Origin: an uncultured Sellimonas sp. | GTDB lineage: Bacteria; Bacillota; Clostridia; Lachnospirales; Lachnospiraceae | Direction of reading: 5' to 3' | Length of the DNA: 33,644 nt | Assembly (NCBI GenBank): GCA_904393575.1 | Contig: CAJFMZ010000007.1 | Coordinates: forward strand, 1 to 33,644 | Part shown: positions 8,198 to 16,287 of the stretch, piece after piece | Position numbering within the stretch: the first letter of the stretch is position 1 | Layout of the letters: each line of letters begins with the position of its first letter | Program-made: the position numbers and the translations under genes | Notes under the pieces: generated by a model | Seen by the model: only the letters and a program-made list of their open reading frames with translations | Database searches by the model: none | Told to the model about the DNA's origin: nothing

Positions 8198-9856
8198 CTA
8201 CATCTGTTCCAATGCGTAGAGAGCCGCCCCTGCCGCTCCTACAATCTCCGGTTCCGGACAGATATAAAGCTTTGCTCCAATTTTTTCTTCTACTGCACGT
8301 ACAACCCCCGGATTTTTGGCGACACCGCCGGTCATCATAAAGTCCGGCTCCATTCCTGCACGCTTCAGAAGCGAATAGGATTTATTGGCAATAGCCTTAC
8401 AGATTCCATTTGCGATATCCGCCTTCTCTTTGTTGTTTGCGATCAGAGAGATCACCTCCGACTCTGCAAACACAGAGCACATGCTTGTGATCTCGATGTC
8501 CTCCGTGGACTGCATGGCAATCGGCCCCAGCTCGTCGATGCTGATCTCCAGCGACCTTGCAATCATCTCCAGGAACCGCCCGGTTCCCGCCGCACACTTG
8601 TCATTCATGACGAAATCAACAACCTCGCCCTTTTCGTTGAGCCGGATTCCCTTGCTGTCCTGTCCTCCAATATCCAGAATCGTCCGGATCTTCGGATTGA
8701 AATAGTGTGCTCCCTTTCCGTGGCAGCTGATCTCCGTGACGTTTTCATCAGCAAACGGAATGCTGACCCTCCCGTATCCGGTCGATACAATCCGCGAGAT
8801 ATCTTCCCTCTGAAGACCTGCCTTTTGAAGCACCTCTTTTAAAATCCGCTCTGCGCTCTCCCCGGATTTGGCTCCGGTCCGGATCACAGAATACGCCCGG
8901 AGCTTTCTGTCCTGATCCATAATCACCGCATTGGTCGATGTGGATCCGCTGTCTATCCCCATTACATACATGTTCTGATTTTCTCTCCTTTTTGATGTCT
9001 CTTTTGGGCTTCCTTTGATGGATTCCAGAAATGCTTCCATTCTGGTCAGCACCTGTCCGTAACTCTGCTTCGTATAATCTGTCTCCAAAAGCAGCATCGG
9101 CTTCTTTAAGATTCCCTTCAGCCATGCATATTCATAAGAATAATTATCGCAGAATTGAACCGTATGGTAAAGTACCCCGTCCACACTTTCTGCATATTTC
9201 TGAATCAATTCGTCTCTTCCTGCCGCTGCCTCCATCCGCATACACGGGAACTGACTCAAAAGCCCTCTCACATAGCCTTCCATCACATGCTCTTTCTCAT
9301 AGAGCAGTTTCCTTGCAAGACCGGTGCAGGTCAGGTCAAACGCGACATTGGCCCCACGATCTCTCAGGATCTGCTTGATGGTTTCATCCGCTCTTGCTCC
9401 GATAATGCCGACATTGACCTGACTGCCGGAAATGGCAATCATTCGTTCTCTCTCATGCTTCTTTATGATTTCTGCCAGTTGTTCCTCTTCAAACCTTTTT
9501 CCGGAATATGACTCATAGGCCCGGATCATATCGCGGATCCTCTGTGTGTACAAAGTGATCCCTGCATCCTTGATAATCCTTGGCGTATCCAGCATATAGA
9601 TAAACTTGTCCGGCATTTCCTCCTTCAGAACATCGTACAGCCTCCGGATACTGTCGCAGCAGGTCGTAAGAATGATTCCATCGTATTCTCCTTTTGCCGC
9701 TTCCTCCAGAACGCCCTTTGCAAAGCTGCAAATATTAGGGTGCATCTTCATATCTGCCTGATTAAAGTTTGTCACCTGGGGCTCGATCCGCCGGATCTCC
9801 TCCCCCATCGCCTCAAACACTTCCACCGGCGCGTATTTACAAATATATCCTAACAT
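8198..9856 (-). CDS. 2-hydroxyacyl-CoA dehydratase subunit fused to its activase
   Basis: This encodes 552 residues in two parts. Residues 1-283 are a 2-hydroxyacyl-CoA dehydratase (HgdB/FldC-type) subunit: YICKYAPVEVFEAMG, then TTCCDSIRRLYD (Cys66/67), YMLDTPR, YHTVQFCDNY (Cys236) and LETDYTKQSYGQVLTRMEAFLE. Residues 296-552 are the ASKHA-fold activase (HgdC-like): MGIDSGSTSTNAV, DIGGQDSKG, and the two Cys that hold the dimer-bridging 4Fe-4S cluster, in NDKCAAGTGRF (Cys421) and TSMCSVFAESE (Cys460), then GGVAKNPGV. The activase uses ATP to inject one electron into the dehydratase. In most organisms these are separate proteins. The start overlaps the preceding subunit gene by 7 bases, so the two are co-translated. 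The acyl-CoA substrate cannot be read from sequence. Confidence 0.88.
   Translation of the reverse strand: MLGYICKYAPVEVFEAMGEEIRRIEPQVTNFNQADMKMHPNICSFAKGVLEEAAKGEYDGIILTTCCDSIRRLYDVLKEEMPDKFIYMLDTPRIIKDAGITLYTQRIRDMIRAYESYSGKRFEEEQLAEIIKKHERERMIAISGSQVNVGIIGARADETIKQILRDRGANVAFDLTCTGLARKLLYEKEHVMEGYVRGLLSQFPCMRMEAAAGRDELIQKYAESVDGVLYHTVQFCDNYSYEYAWLKGILKKPMLLLETDYTKQSYGQVLTRMEAFLESIKGSPKETSKRRENQNMYVMGIDSGSTSTNAVIMDQDRKLRAYSVIRTGAKSGESAERILKEVLQKAGLQREDISRIVSTGYGRVSIPFADENVTEISCHGKGAHYFNPKIRTILDIGGQDSKGIRLNEKGEVVDFVMNDKCAAGTGRFLEMIARSLEISIDELGPIAMQSTEDIEITSMCSVFAESEVISLIANNKEKADIANGICKAIANKSYSLLKRAGMEPDFMMTGGVAKNPGVVRAVEEKIGAKLYICPEPEIVGAAGAALYALEQM
8969..8990 (-). promoter_or_regulatory. 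Internal ribosome-binding site inside the fusion gene
   Basis: In the linker between the dehydratase and activase parts, AAGGAGA (8984-8990) lies 12 bases before an in-frame ATG (8969-8971) that begins MYVMGIDSGS, exactly where free-standing activases start. It may be a relic of an earlier gene boundary, or allow separate production of the activase domain. Confidence 0.45.
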
Positions 9857-11124
9857 GGCTCTCCCTCTGTCTCCAACAATTCTAAAAATGCTTCCAGCCT
9901 CGTCTTGATCTGGCCGTCATGGCTGTTTCTCTTGTCAATCCCGTCTCCGTCCAGAATCAGCATCGGAATTCCCTTTTCCTTCATCTTCTCTTTCAGAATC
10001 AGACTCCCGCCGGACGCCTGCTTGCATCCCCAGTGGCAGAAGTGGATGACCGCATCCGGATTCACTTTGTCTGCAAGATGTCCTACCATCTCCGCCTTTC
10101 TGGAATAGGAGCCATTATACAGATTCCGGATAATCTTTTTCGCCAGAGCCTCAAACGGCCGGGACACATCCAGATCTTCCATATAGTCGATGACGATATC
10201 CCCGGCCATGATCTGGTACTTCCTGCTTCCGTTGAAATACTTCTGAAGAGTCTCCTGGTAAAACGGGAGCAGATGCACCCAAAGGATCTTTTTCCCCTCA
10301 AACTTCGGATACGTCTGGATATCCTCAATCAGGAAACGGACCAGATCCAGGAATTCCTGAGTACCGATCAGCAGATGGGTTCCCATCATCAGATAAAGCT
10401 GGCTGATCAGCTCTCCCGGATAATAATACCTGCTCTGCAGCTCGAAAAACCGGAGCAGCTCTTTTCTCGTTTCATTCTCGATCCGAAGCGTTTCTCCCAG
10501 AGCTTCCTCATGGAATCTGACCCCGAATGCATCGGAAAGCCGTTCCGCAAGTTCCCGCAGCTGGTCCGCCAGATAGGAGATCGACGCCTCGTCATCCCGG
10601 TACGGAACATCCAGGAACGTAAAGGGAACCCCTTTCTTCTTTTCCAGATAACGGAACGTATTCAGGTTCCCGTCACAGGAAAGGGATGTCGTCACCGCAT
10701 AACGGGGCAGTCTCACCGCTCCGCTGTCCACGCCTCCCACAAAGGTCTTGTGATAGGAACACAGCGTCGGGGCAATCCCCGCATTCTGGGCGTAGTCGAT
10801 AAAATAATCTTCCAGATGGTAGCCGCTCAGATAGCAGGACAGGCACTCGATGGAAAGCGTGTGGATTCCCATGCTCTGCATCAGTTCGCAGGGCGCAAAA
10901 ATATTACTCCACACATAGCTGTCCTCCTTCGCCAGAGAGTCCGCCACCAGGGTCATCATCATGGTCTCCAGCTTCTGGTACCCTTTGGAAAGACCGCTTT
11001 TTGGCAGCAGTCTTGTCCTCCACTTATTTGCCTGAAAGCCAAGGATCATTTTATTCCAGCTCTTTTCCGGATGCTCGATGGCTTCCTTCCTTACAAAGTC
11101 TATATATTTGTCTACAACTGACAT
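9850..11124 (-). CDS. 2-hydroxyacyl-CoA dehydratase family subunit (HgdA/FldB-like)
   Basis: This encodes 424 residues. Family signatures are FAPCELMQSMGIHTLSIECL (Cys79, Cys94), SLSCDGNLNTFRYLEKK (Cys150), and near the end HFCHWGCKQASGG, then MLILDGDGIDKRNSHDGQ and KTRLEAFLELL. These correspond to the cluster-binding Cys and substrate-pocket regions of the radical dehydratases that remove water from (R)-2-hydroxyacyl-CoA. With the fused protein downstream it should form the heterodimeric D component. I chose the ATG at 11122-11124 because AGGAGG precedes it at good spacing. An upstream in-frame extension lacks such a site. The gene overlaps the next one by 7 bases. Proteins of this superfamily also include non-dehydratase members of unknown function, so the reaction is inferred. 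Confidence 0.85.
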   Translation of the reverse strand: MSVVDKYIDFVRKEAIEHPEKSWNKMILGFQANKWRTRLLPKSGLSKGYQKLETMMMTLVADSLAKEDSYVWSNIFAPCELMQSMGIHTLSIECLSCYLSGYHLEDYFIDYAQNAGIAPTLCSYHKTFVGGVDSGAVRLPRYAVTTSLSCDGNLNTFRYLEKKKGVPFTFLDVPYRDDEASISYLADQLRELAERLSDAFGVRFHEEALGETLRIENETRKELLRFFELQSRYYYPGELISQLYLMMGTHLLIGTQEFLDLVRFLIEDIQTYPKFEGKKILWVHLLPFYQETLQKYFNGSRKYQIMAGDIVIDYMEDLDVSRPFEALAKKIIRNLYNGSYSRKAEMVGHLADKVNPDAVIHFCHWGCKQASGGSLILKEKMKEKGIPMLILDGDGIDKRNSHDGQIKTRLEAFLELLETEGEPC

Positions 11125-11166
11125 GCCATTCCTCCTGTCTCTTTGTAAGTCATCTTCGGTATGAAA

Positions 11167-11203
11167 GCCCTGGCAGAAAAGCAAAACGCCTTCCTGCCAG
11201 GGC
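11167..11203 (-). terminator. Hairpin between threonine-aldolase and dehydratase genes
   Basis: GCCCTGGCAG (11167-11176) pairs with CTGCCAGGGC (11194-11203), a perfect 10-bp stem with a 17-base loop, starting 10 bases after the upstream gene's stop. The following T tract on the minus strand is short (TTTC). It may be a leaky terminator or attenuator, or protect mRNA ends, so some readthrough into the dehydratase genes is likely. Confidence 0.55.
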
Positions 11204-11212
11204 CCGTTGTGA

Positions 11213-12238
11213 TTAAAACCGCTCCAGCAGTTTCTCTACATTTTCTTCCTTTGTCGCCCAGGATGTGCAGATCCGGATCACCGTGTGCTTCTCATCATAC
11301 CGTGTCTCATGATTAAACACGAATTCCTTCTCCAGCTCTTTTAACTTCTCATTCTCCACAATGACAAACTGCTGGTTTGTCACACTGTCGATATAGAACC
11401 GGTATCCTTTTTCCCTGAGTCCCTGTCGGATCTTCATCGCCAGACGGTCCGCATGGTGTCCCATTTCCATATAGAGGTCCTTCTCAAACATGGCAAGGAA
11501 CTGAAGTCCCAGCAGCCGTCCCTTGGCCAGCATACCGCCCTTTTGTTTGATGAAATAGCGGAAATCCTCCTTAAGAGCCGGATTCCTGATGACCACGCAT
11601 TCTCCAAACAGCGCTCCCACTTTGGTACCTCCGATATAAAATGCATCCGTCAGCGCCGCAAGATCCGCAAGTGTCACATCCGTTCCCTCCGCTGCAAGGC
11701 CATAGGCAAGCCTTGCTCCGTCAAGGAACAGATACAGACCGCACTCATCGCAGACCTTCCGCAGATCCAGAAGCTCCTGCTTCGTGTACAGCGTGCCAAG
11801 TTCCGTCGGGTGGGAAATGTAAACAAGCTTTGGCTGCACCATGTGCTCACGTGCACCGTCCGCCCAATGGCTGTCGTGCGCTTCTTTCACCTGCTCCGCC
11901 GTAATCTTGCCATCCTGTCCCGGAAGTGCCAGAACCTTATGTCCGCATGCCTCTACCGATCCGGTCTCATGGACGTTGATATGACCTGTCTGTGCGCAGA
12001 GGGCCCCCTGATACGGTCTGAGTGCCGCATCGATCACGGTCAGATTCGTCTGGGTACCTCCAACAAGAAAGTGGACATCCACATCCTGACGTCCGGCTGC
12101 CTGCCTGATCCGCTCCCTGGCTGCCTCGCAGTACGGATCTTCTCCGTAACCCACACTCTGCTCCATATTGGTATCTATCAGTTTCTGAAGGACCGCCGGA
12201 TGCGCTCCTTCCACATAGTCGTTCTGAAACATAATCAT
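11213..12238 (-). CDS. Threonine aldolase family PLP enzyme
   Basis: This encodes 341 residues with the low-specificity threonine aldolase (beta-eliminating lyase) fold type I. Conserved features are GYGEDPYCEAARERI near the start, VGGTQTNLTVI (phosphate-binding loop, about 59-69), His90 in GHINVHETG, LFLDGARLAYG with Asp173 that pairs with the PLP nitrogen, and the Schiff-base Lys206 in YIGGTKVGALFGE. These enzymes cleave L-threonine or allo-threonine to glycine and acetaldehyde in the cytoplasm. The start at 12236-12238 is preceded by AGGAGGGG. A possible -10 TATACT with an extended TG (12283-12288, minus) sits between lrgB and this gene, so it may have its own promoter. The hairpin at 11167-11203 follows. 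Exact substrate preference is not visible. Confidence 0.85.
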   Translation of the reverse strand: MIMFQNDYVEGAHPAVLQKLIDTNMEQSVGYGEDPYCEAARERIRQAAGRQDVDVHFLVGGTQTNLTVIDAALRPYQGALCAQTGHINVHETGSVEACGHKVLALPGQDGKITAEQVKEAHDSHWADGAREHMVQPKLVYISHPTELGTLYTKQELLDLRKVCDECGLYLFLDGARLAYGLAAEGTDVTLADLAALTDAFYIGGTKVGALFGECVVIRNPALKEDFRYFIKQKGGMLAKGRLLGLQFLAMFEKDLYMEMGHHADRLAMKIRQGLREKGYRFYIDSVTNQQFVIVENEKLKELEKEFVFNHETRYDEKHTVIRICTSWATKEENVEKLLERF

Positions 12239-12305
12239 GATGTGCCCCTCCTGTCTGCTCTTTTTCCCTCTCATAAGATATCAGTATACCACATTCTTCT
12301 GCTTT

Positions 12306-12998
12306 TTACATCAGCTGCGCAAAAAAGGATGCCCCCACGACTGTCAACAGTCCAGCCGTGACAATGGCAAGGCTTCCCATGGCGCCCTCGATTTCTCCCA
12401 TCTCCATCGCTTTGGCGGTTCCCATGGCGTGGGACGCCGTTCCGAGAGCCAGCCCCTTCGCGATTGGATGTTTGATTTTCAGAATCCGGTACAGCCATTC
12501 CGATGTCATATCACCGATCATTCCGGTGACGCAGATCACTGCCACCGTAATGGCCGCAATACCGCCCATCTCCTCTGATACTCCCATGCCGATAGCCGTT
12601 GTGATGGACTTCGGAAGCAGGGTCACATACTGCTCGTGGTTGAGACCGAACAGTTTGGCCAGCAGGAAAATACTGCCCAGACTTGTCAGCACCCCTGCAA
12701 GAAGGCCGCAGAGCACTGCCGCCAGGTTTTCCTTCAAAAGCTTCAGCTGTTCGTAGAGCGGCACCGCAAGAGCAACGGTTGCCGGCGTCAGGAAATAGCT
12801 GATGTATTTCGCACTTTCATTGTAGGTTTCATATTCCACATGGGTCACCGCCAGAAAGGCGATCAACACGATGGCGGTAATCAAAAGTGGATTTAATATC
12901 GCCAGTTTATATTTCCGTTTGAGCAAAAGTCCTCCTTCGTAGACAGCCAGACTGATGACCGGTCCGAAAAAGAGAGAACTCTCTATAAAATGCTTCAT
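12306..12998 (-). CDS. lrgB: LrgB family membrane protein
   Basis: This encodes 230 residues and is almost wholly hydrophobic. The LrgB/CidB hallmarks are visible: FLTPATVALAVPLYEQLKLL, LLPKSITTAIGMGVSEEMGG and the conserved LGTASHAMGTAKAMEMGEIEGAMGS region, of which GTASHAMGTAKA is most telling. I chose the ATG at 12996-12998, one base after the lrgA stop codon, with AAGGAA upstream inside lrgA. LrgAB/CidAB pairs were first described as holin/antiholin-like regulators of murein hydrolases. In Bacillus and Streptococcus related pairs move pyruvate across the membrane. Which role applies here is not visible. A typical LytS/LytR regulator pair is not adjacent. Confidence 0.88.
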   Translation of the reverse strand: MKHFIESSLFFGPVISLAVYEGGLLLKRKYKLAILNPLLITAIVLIAFLAVTHVEYETYNESAKYISYFLTPATVALAVPLYEQLKLLKENLAAVLCGLLAGVLTSLGSIFLLAKLFGLNHEQYVTLLPKSITTAIGMGVSEEMGGIAAITVAVICVTGMIGDMTSEWLYRILKIKHPIAKGLALGTASHAMGTAKAMEMGEIEGAMGSLAIVTAGLLTVVGASFFAQLM

Positions 12999-12999
12999 C

Positions 13000-13362
13000 T
13001 TAATTTTCCGTTCCTTTCTCTGTTTTCTCAATGACCTTTTCTGTCACAATTCCCGTGACTCCCATCACAAGCAGTGTGGTAAAAAAGGTGATCAGGACGA
13101 CCGGCACCACAATCGGCCGCAGCTTGTCCCAGGCACTCATCAGTCCTACCGCTGCCGGAATAAACATGACCGGCATCAGCTCAATCAAAATGACGGCTGC
13201 CTCCTTCACCTGCGGGACCTGAATCACACCCGTCATCAGGGCCGCCAGCATCAGCACCAGCCCATAAACGCTTGCCGGAATCGGCAGCGGGAGGATCCAG
13301 TTGAGGATCTCTCCCAAAAGTGAAATGATCAAAATGATCAAAAACTGTCTTAATACTTTCAT
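13000..13362 (-). CDS. lrgA: LrgA/CidA family holin-like protein
   Basis: This encodes 120 residues with four hydrophobic segments. Family motifs are LLGEILNWILPLPIPASVYG (residues 15-34, matching the LrgA consensus GxxxPGxxxG in modified form), then VKEAAVILIELMPVMFIPAAVGLM. The C-terminus is charged (VIEKTEKGTEN). The ribosome-binding site AGGAGAGAG lies just before the ATG at 13360-13362. It is directly followed by lrgB with a one-base gap, as in most genomes. The 56 bases between it and the upstream DUF3810 gene contain no convincing terminator, so it may share a transcript with that gene and the riboflavin kinase (inference). Confidence 0.87.
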   Translation of the reverse strand: MKVLRQFLIILIISLLGEILNWILPLPIPASVYGLVLMLAALMTGVIQVPQVKEAAVILIELMPVMFIPAAVGLMSAWDKLRPIVVPVVLITFFTTLLVMGVTGIVTEKVIEKTEKGTEN

Positions 13363-13418
13363 CTCTCTCTCCTGTTTCTTGTTCTTTTCTCCTGCCGGCC
13401 TCCCACGGGCCGTCCGTA

Positions 13419-14513
13419 TTACGCATGATCCAGCAGATAGACCACCAGCATGTCCACCATCTTGTCATAGCTTTTGACGCCGTTTTCCTGTCCGTTGGAT
13501 TTCAGATATGCGTCATTGATCTGATTGGATACCTCTGCAATCTTCCCCTCATAGGACGACCAGAAGGCATCGTTGTCCTGCAAATCCTTTCGTGCATTTT
13601 CCGGGAGCATCCCGTACATCTCCTCATAGGATGCCTGGTCATAATTCCAGAGCTGGTTTGAGGCATACAGCCACCCGGAGAGGGCCGCACTGTAACGAAA
13701 TTCGGGCACATCCAACCGGCTGCATGCCAGCCATCCGATGAAATTTGCCTCCTGCTCCTGCATGAACCCTTTCAGATGGGAAAGTTCGTGGCACATGGTA
13801 AAGGGAATATTATAGGCTGTCATATCGCTGTTATAATTTGCTTCCACCGTAAAAGGGGAATAGATGCCTGTCAGGGACTGGATCGAAAGGAATGCCGGGA
13901 ACAAAAGCTTCTTCGGTTCCGGATAATATCCTTTGAGTTCCGGAAATTCTTCTCCCAGCTCCTGCATGGCCCGGACCGCATTCTTCCCTGCATCTGTTGT
14001 AAACAGCAGTTCTCCGCCGCTTCCGCGGGAAACGGACGGCTCCGTCTCCTGTACATCCTGCGTCAGTTCCAGGCAGACCTTGCGCAGTTCCTCCACCGTG
14101 TAGTCTCTTGGCACAATCCCGCTCTGCTCCGCAAAGGAGGTACTGCGGTAATTGATTCCGCAGTTGATGACATACAAAAAAGCAAGAACCGAACCAATCC
14201 AAAGCAGCACCACCGCTGTCTTTTTTGTCCGGTACCTGTTCCACGCTCTATGAATCACAGAAAGAATCACATATAGACATCCAAAGACCAGCAGCAGCGC
14301 AAGAAGATACAGCCCGATCTCCGCCACAGAAACCGGAGCCATACCGGACAGCCTCCCGATACTGCCTGTCAGTGCAGGATAAAGATGCTCCCTGTGCCAG
14401 TCGGCAAATCCGTCTATGTAGATGGAGGCCGCCATCAACAGCACCGAAGCCACAAGAAGGACCACCGGAATCAGGACCCGTTTTTTAATTCTCTTCTGTC
14501 CTCTCTTCTTCAT
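13419..14513 (-). CDS. DUF3810 membrane metalloprotein
   Basis: This encodes 364 residues. Three hydrophobic segments (about 13-32, 62-84, 100-117) are followed by a long extracytoplasmic or cytoplasmic domain containing TMCHELSHLKGF (His242, Glu243, His246), a zinc-metallopeptidase HExxH motif, and the family's EQEANFIGWLAC, in which Glu255 is the likely third ligand. DUF3810 proteins are predicted zinc peptidases of unknown substrate. I chose the ATG at 14511-14513 because AGGAGGAG precedes it. This start lies inside the 3' end of the riboflavin kinase gene (29-base overlap), so translation of the two is probably coupled. Downstream are lrgA and lrgB. Confidence 0.83.
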   Translation of the reverse strand: MKKRGQKRIKKRVLIPVVLLVASVLLMAASIYIDGFADWHREHLYPALTGSIGRLSGMAPVSVAEIGLYLLALLLVFGCLYVILSVIHRAWNRYRTKKTAVVLLWIGSVLAFLYVINCGINYRSTSFAEQSGIVPRDYTVEELRKVCLELTQDVQETEPSVSRGSGGELLFTTDAGKNAVRAMQELGEEFPELKGYYPEPKKLLFPAFLSIQSLTGIYSPFTVEANYNSDMTAYNIPFTMCHELSHLKGFMQEQEANFIGWLACSRLDVPEFRYSAALSGWLYASNQLWNYDQASYEEMYGMLPENARKDLQDNDAFWSSYEGKIAEVSNQINDAYLKSNGQENGVKSYDKMVDMLVVYLLDHA

Positions 14514-14913
14514 GATTGTCAACTCCTCCTGGAAACCTGTCGCGAAAATAGTCTCTCGTCCGGCGGACATCCCGGTCCACCTGCTTTTTGACTTCTGCCA
14601 GAGACTCAAACTTCTGGATCCCCCTCAGGAAAAGATGAAACTCGATTTTCATCTCTTTTCCGTACAGATCCATATCCACCCCCGGAAGATACGTCTCCAC
14701 CGTAACTTTAGGATCATTGTCCACCGAAGGTCTTGTCCCTACGTTGGTTACGCCTGCGTATCGTTTTCCGTCAACCCACGCAATGACGCCGTACACTCCC
14801 CGTCCGGGAAGCTCAGCCCCTTCCTCATACTGCAGATTTGCCGTAGGCATTCCTACCTTTCTTCCGTTTCCTTTCCCGTGAACAATGATTCCTTCCAATC
14901 TATACACTGTCAT
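14485..14913 (-). CDS. Stand-alone riboflavin kinase
   Basis: This encodes 142 residues, covering only the flavokinase domain that normally forms the C-terminal half of RibF. Motifs are HGKGNGRKVGMPTANL (nucleotide/riboflavin-binding Gly and PTAN), then GVYGVIAWVDG, YAGVTNVGTRPSV, VETYLPGVDMDLYG and FHLFLRGIQKFESL. It should phosphorylate riboflavin to FMN in the cytoplasm. The FAD synthetase domain is absent. The start is uncertain: GGAGG sits one base before the ATG at 14911-14913 but seven bases before an in-frame GTG at 14905-14907, which has better spacing. It is the first gene behind a minus-strand promoter (14947-14975) and overlaps the DUF3810 gene. A second, complete RibF elsewhere in the genome is likely. 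Confidence 0.85.
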   Translation of the reverse strand: MTVYRLEGIIVHGKGNGRKVGMPTANLQYEEGAELPGRGVYGVIAWVDGKRYAGVTNVGTRPSVDNDPKVTVETYLPGVDMDLYGKEMKIEFHLFLRGIQKFESLAEVKKQVDRDVRRTRDYFRDRFPGGVDNHEEERTEEN

Positions 14914-14946
14914 TCCTCCGCCTGTCCATTTTTCTTCATAACGCCT

Positions 14947-14975
14947 ATTATGACATTTTTCGCCTGAGCAATCAA
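14947..14975 (-). promoter_or_regulatory. Promoter of the riboflavin kinase operon
   Basis: On the minus strand TTGATT (14970-14975) and CATAAT (14947-14952) are separated by 17 bases. The start point would lie about 30 bases before the kinase gene. It is divergent from the cfa promoter. Confidence 0.55.
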
Positions 14976-15005
14976 GTCTCACTTCTTTTTTGTGCAAAAG
15001 CCCCC

Positions 15006-15034
15006 TTGCACGATCCCAAAAAGAGGTCTAAAAT
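15006..15034 (+). promoter_or_regulatory. Promoter of the cyclopropane-fatty-acid synthase gene
   Basis: TTGCAC (15006-15011) and TAAAAT (15029-15034) are 17 bases apart. A second possible -10, TAGAAT with an upstream TG, follows at about 15044. Either would start a leader that contains the hairpin at 15054-15108. Confidence 0.65.
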
Positions 15035-15053
15035 AACATACTGTAGAATAGAG

Positions 15054-15108
15054 ACAAAGCCTTTCCCTTTGCTGAATTGTATTGCAATTCCACCGGGTAA
15101 GGCTTTGT
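15054..15108 (+). promoter_or_regulatory. Structured mRNA leader before cfa
   Basis: ACAAAGCCTT (15054-15063) pairs perfectly with AAGGCTTTGT (15099-15108). Enclosed is a second hairpin, GAATTG (15074-15079) with CAATTC (15085-15090). The structure ends six bases before the AAGGAGG ribosome-binding site (15115-15121). No T tract follows, so it is not a terminator. It does not match a riboswitch family I know. Confidence 0.6.
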
Positions 15109-15129
15109 GTCATAAAGGAGGATTTGGAT

Positions 15130-16287
15130 ATGGAAAACATACTGATTACATTTTTACGCAAATTTACAGATTATCCATTTCTTGTGAAAATGGATGGGAA
15201 AGAATACCTGATCGGAGAAGGGGAACCGGCCTTTACTGTGATTTTCAAAGAGCCGATTTCCAAGACAAAACTTCTGACAAGTACCTCTCTCGCCCTCGGT
15301 GAAGCCTACATGGACGGCACGCTGGAGATCGAAGGGGACCTCTACTACGCTCTCGACCACTTCCTTGGTCAGCTCGGTAAATTCTCAACCGATGAATCTG
15401 CGCTGAAAAAGCTGATGCACTCTTCTGTCTCCAAGAAAAATCAGAAGGAAGAAGTCTCATCCCACTATGATATCGGAAATGATTTTTATAAACTCTGGCT
15501 GGACGAAACCATGAGCTATTCCTGCGGATACTTCAAACATCCGGATGACACCTTATATCAGGCCCAGGTCAACAAAGTGGACTATATCCTGGAAAAGCTG
15601 CACCTGAAAGAAGGCATGACTCTCCTGGATATCGGATGCGGCTGGGGATATCTGCTAATTGAAGCCGCGAAGAAATACGGCATCAAAGGCGTCGGCATTA
15701 CGCTCAGCACGGAACAGTGCAGCGAATTCCAGCGCCGGATCGAGGCGGAAGGACTTCAGGATTCCCTGAAAGTAGAACTGATGGACTACCGTGACCTGCC
15801 AAAGAGCGGCTACACCTTTGACCGTGTTGTAAGTGTAGGGATGGTGGAGCATGTGGGCCGCCCGAACTACCAGCTTTTCGTTGACTGCGTAAGCAAAGTG
15901 CTCAAAGAAGGAGGCGTCTTCCTGCTCCACTTTATCAGTGCTCTCAAAGAACATGCCGGCGATCCATGGATCAAGAAATACATCTTCCCAGGCGGAACCG
16001 TACCGAGCCTCCGCGAGATGCTCTCCTGCCTGGCTGAAGACAACTTCCATACGATGGACGTGGAAAATCTCCGTCTTCATTATAACAAGACGCTCCTCTG
16101 CTGGGCAGACAACTTCCACAAGCACATCGAGGAAGAGCGGAAAATGTTTGACGAACGGTTCCTTCGGATGTGGGATCTGTATCTGAACGCCTGTGCGGCG
16201 ACCTTCCACAATGGAATCATCGACATTCACCAGATCCTTCTTACCAAAGGAATCAACAACGATCTTCCGATGGTACGCTGGTATTAA
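15130..16287 (+). CDS. cfa: Cyclopropane-fatty-acyl-phospholipid synthase
   Basis: This encodes 385 residues, the usual length of the family. The N-terminal lipid-binding region (1-100) has GEGEPAFTV and LGEAYMDGTLEIEGDLY. The catalytic part contains SSHYDIGNDFYKLWLDETM and SYSCGYF (Cys132), the SAM-binding loop LDIGCGWGYL (166-175), VSVGMVEHVG, and FPGGTVPS near the C-terminal half. It adds a methylene bridge from S-adenosylmethionine to double bonds of membrane phospholipids, acting at the inner face of the membrane. The ATG at 15130 follows AAGGAGG by eight bases. The gene is monocistronic with its own promoter and a folded leader. Its stop codon TAA overlaps the stop of the converging prepilin-peptidase-like gene. 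Confidence 0.93.
   Translation: MENILITFLRKFTDYPFLVKMDGKEYLIGEGEPAFTVIFKEPISKTKLLTSTSLALGEAYMDGTLEIEGDLYYALDHFLGQLGKFSTDESALKKLMHSSVSKKNQKEEVSSHYDIGNDFYKLWLDETMSYSCGYFKHPDDTLYQAQVNKVDYILEKLHLKEGMTLLDIGCGWGYLLIEAAKKYGIKGVGITLSTEQCSEFQRRIEAEGLQDSLKVELMDYRDLPKSGYTFDRVVSVGMVEHVGRPNYQLFVDCVSKVLKEGGVFLLHFISALKEHAGDPWIKKYIFPGGTVPSLREMLSCLAEDNFHTMDVENLRLHYNKTLLCWADNFHKHIEEERKMFDERFLRMWDLYLNACAATFHNGIIDIHQILLTKGINNDLPMVRWY

Noticed and set aside
9919..11121. Long open frame (about 400 codons) on the plus strand
   Set aside because: It is antisense to the well-supported dehydratase subunit and has no ribosome-binding site or recognisable motif; the length is a by-product of codon use on the other strand.
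15041..15121. Known SAM riboswitch before cfa
   Set aside because: The characteristic conserved core sequences of SAM-I, SAM-II/V and SAM-IV classes are not present, so I report only a folded leader.
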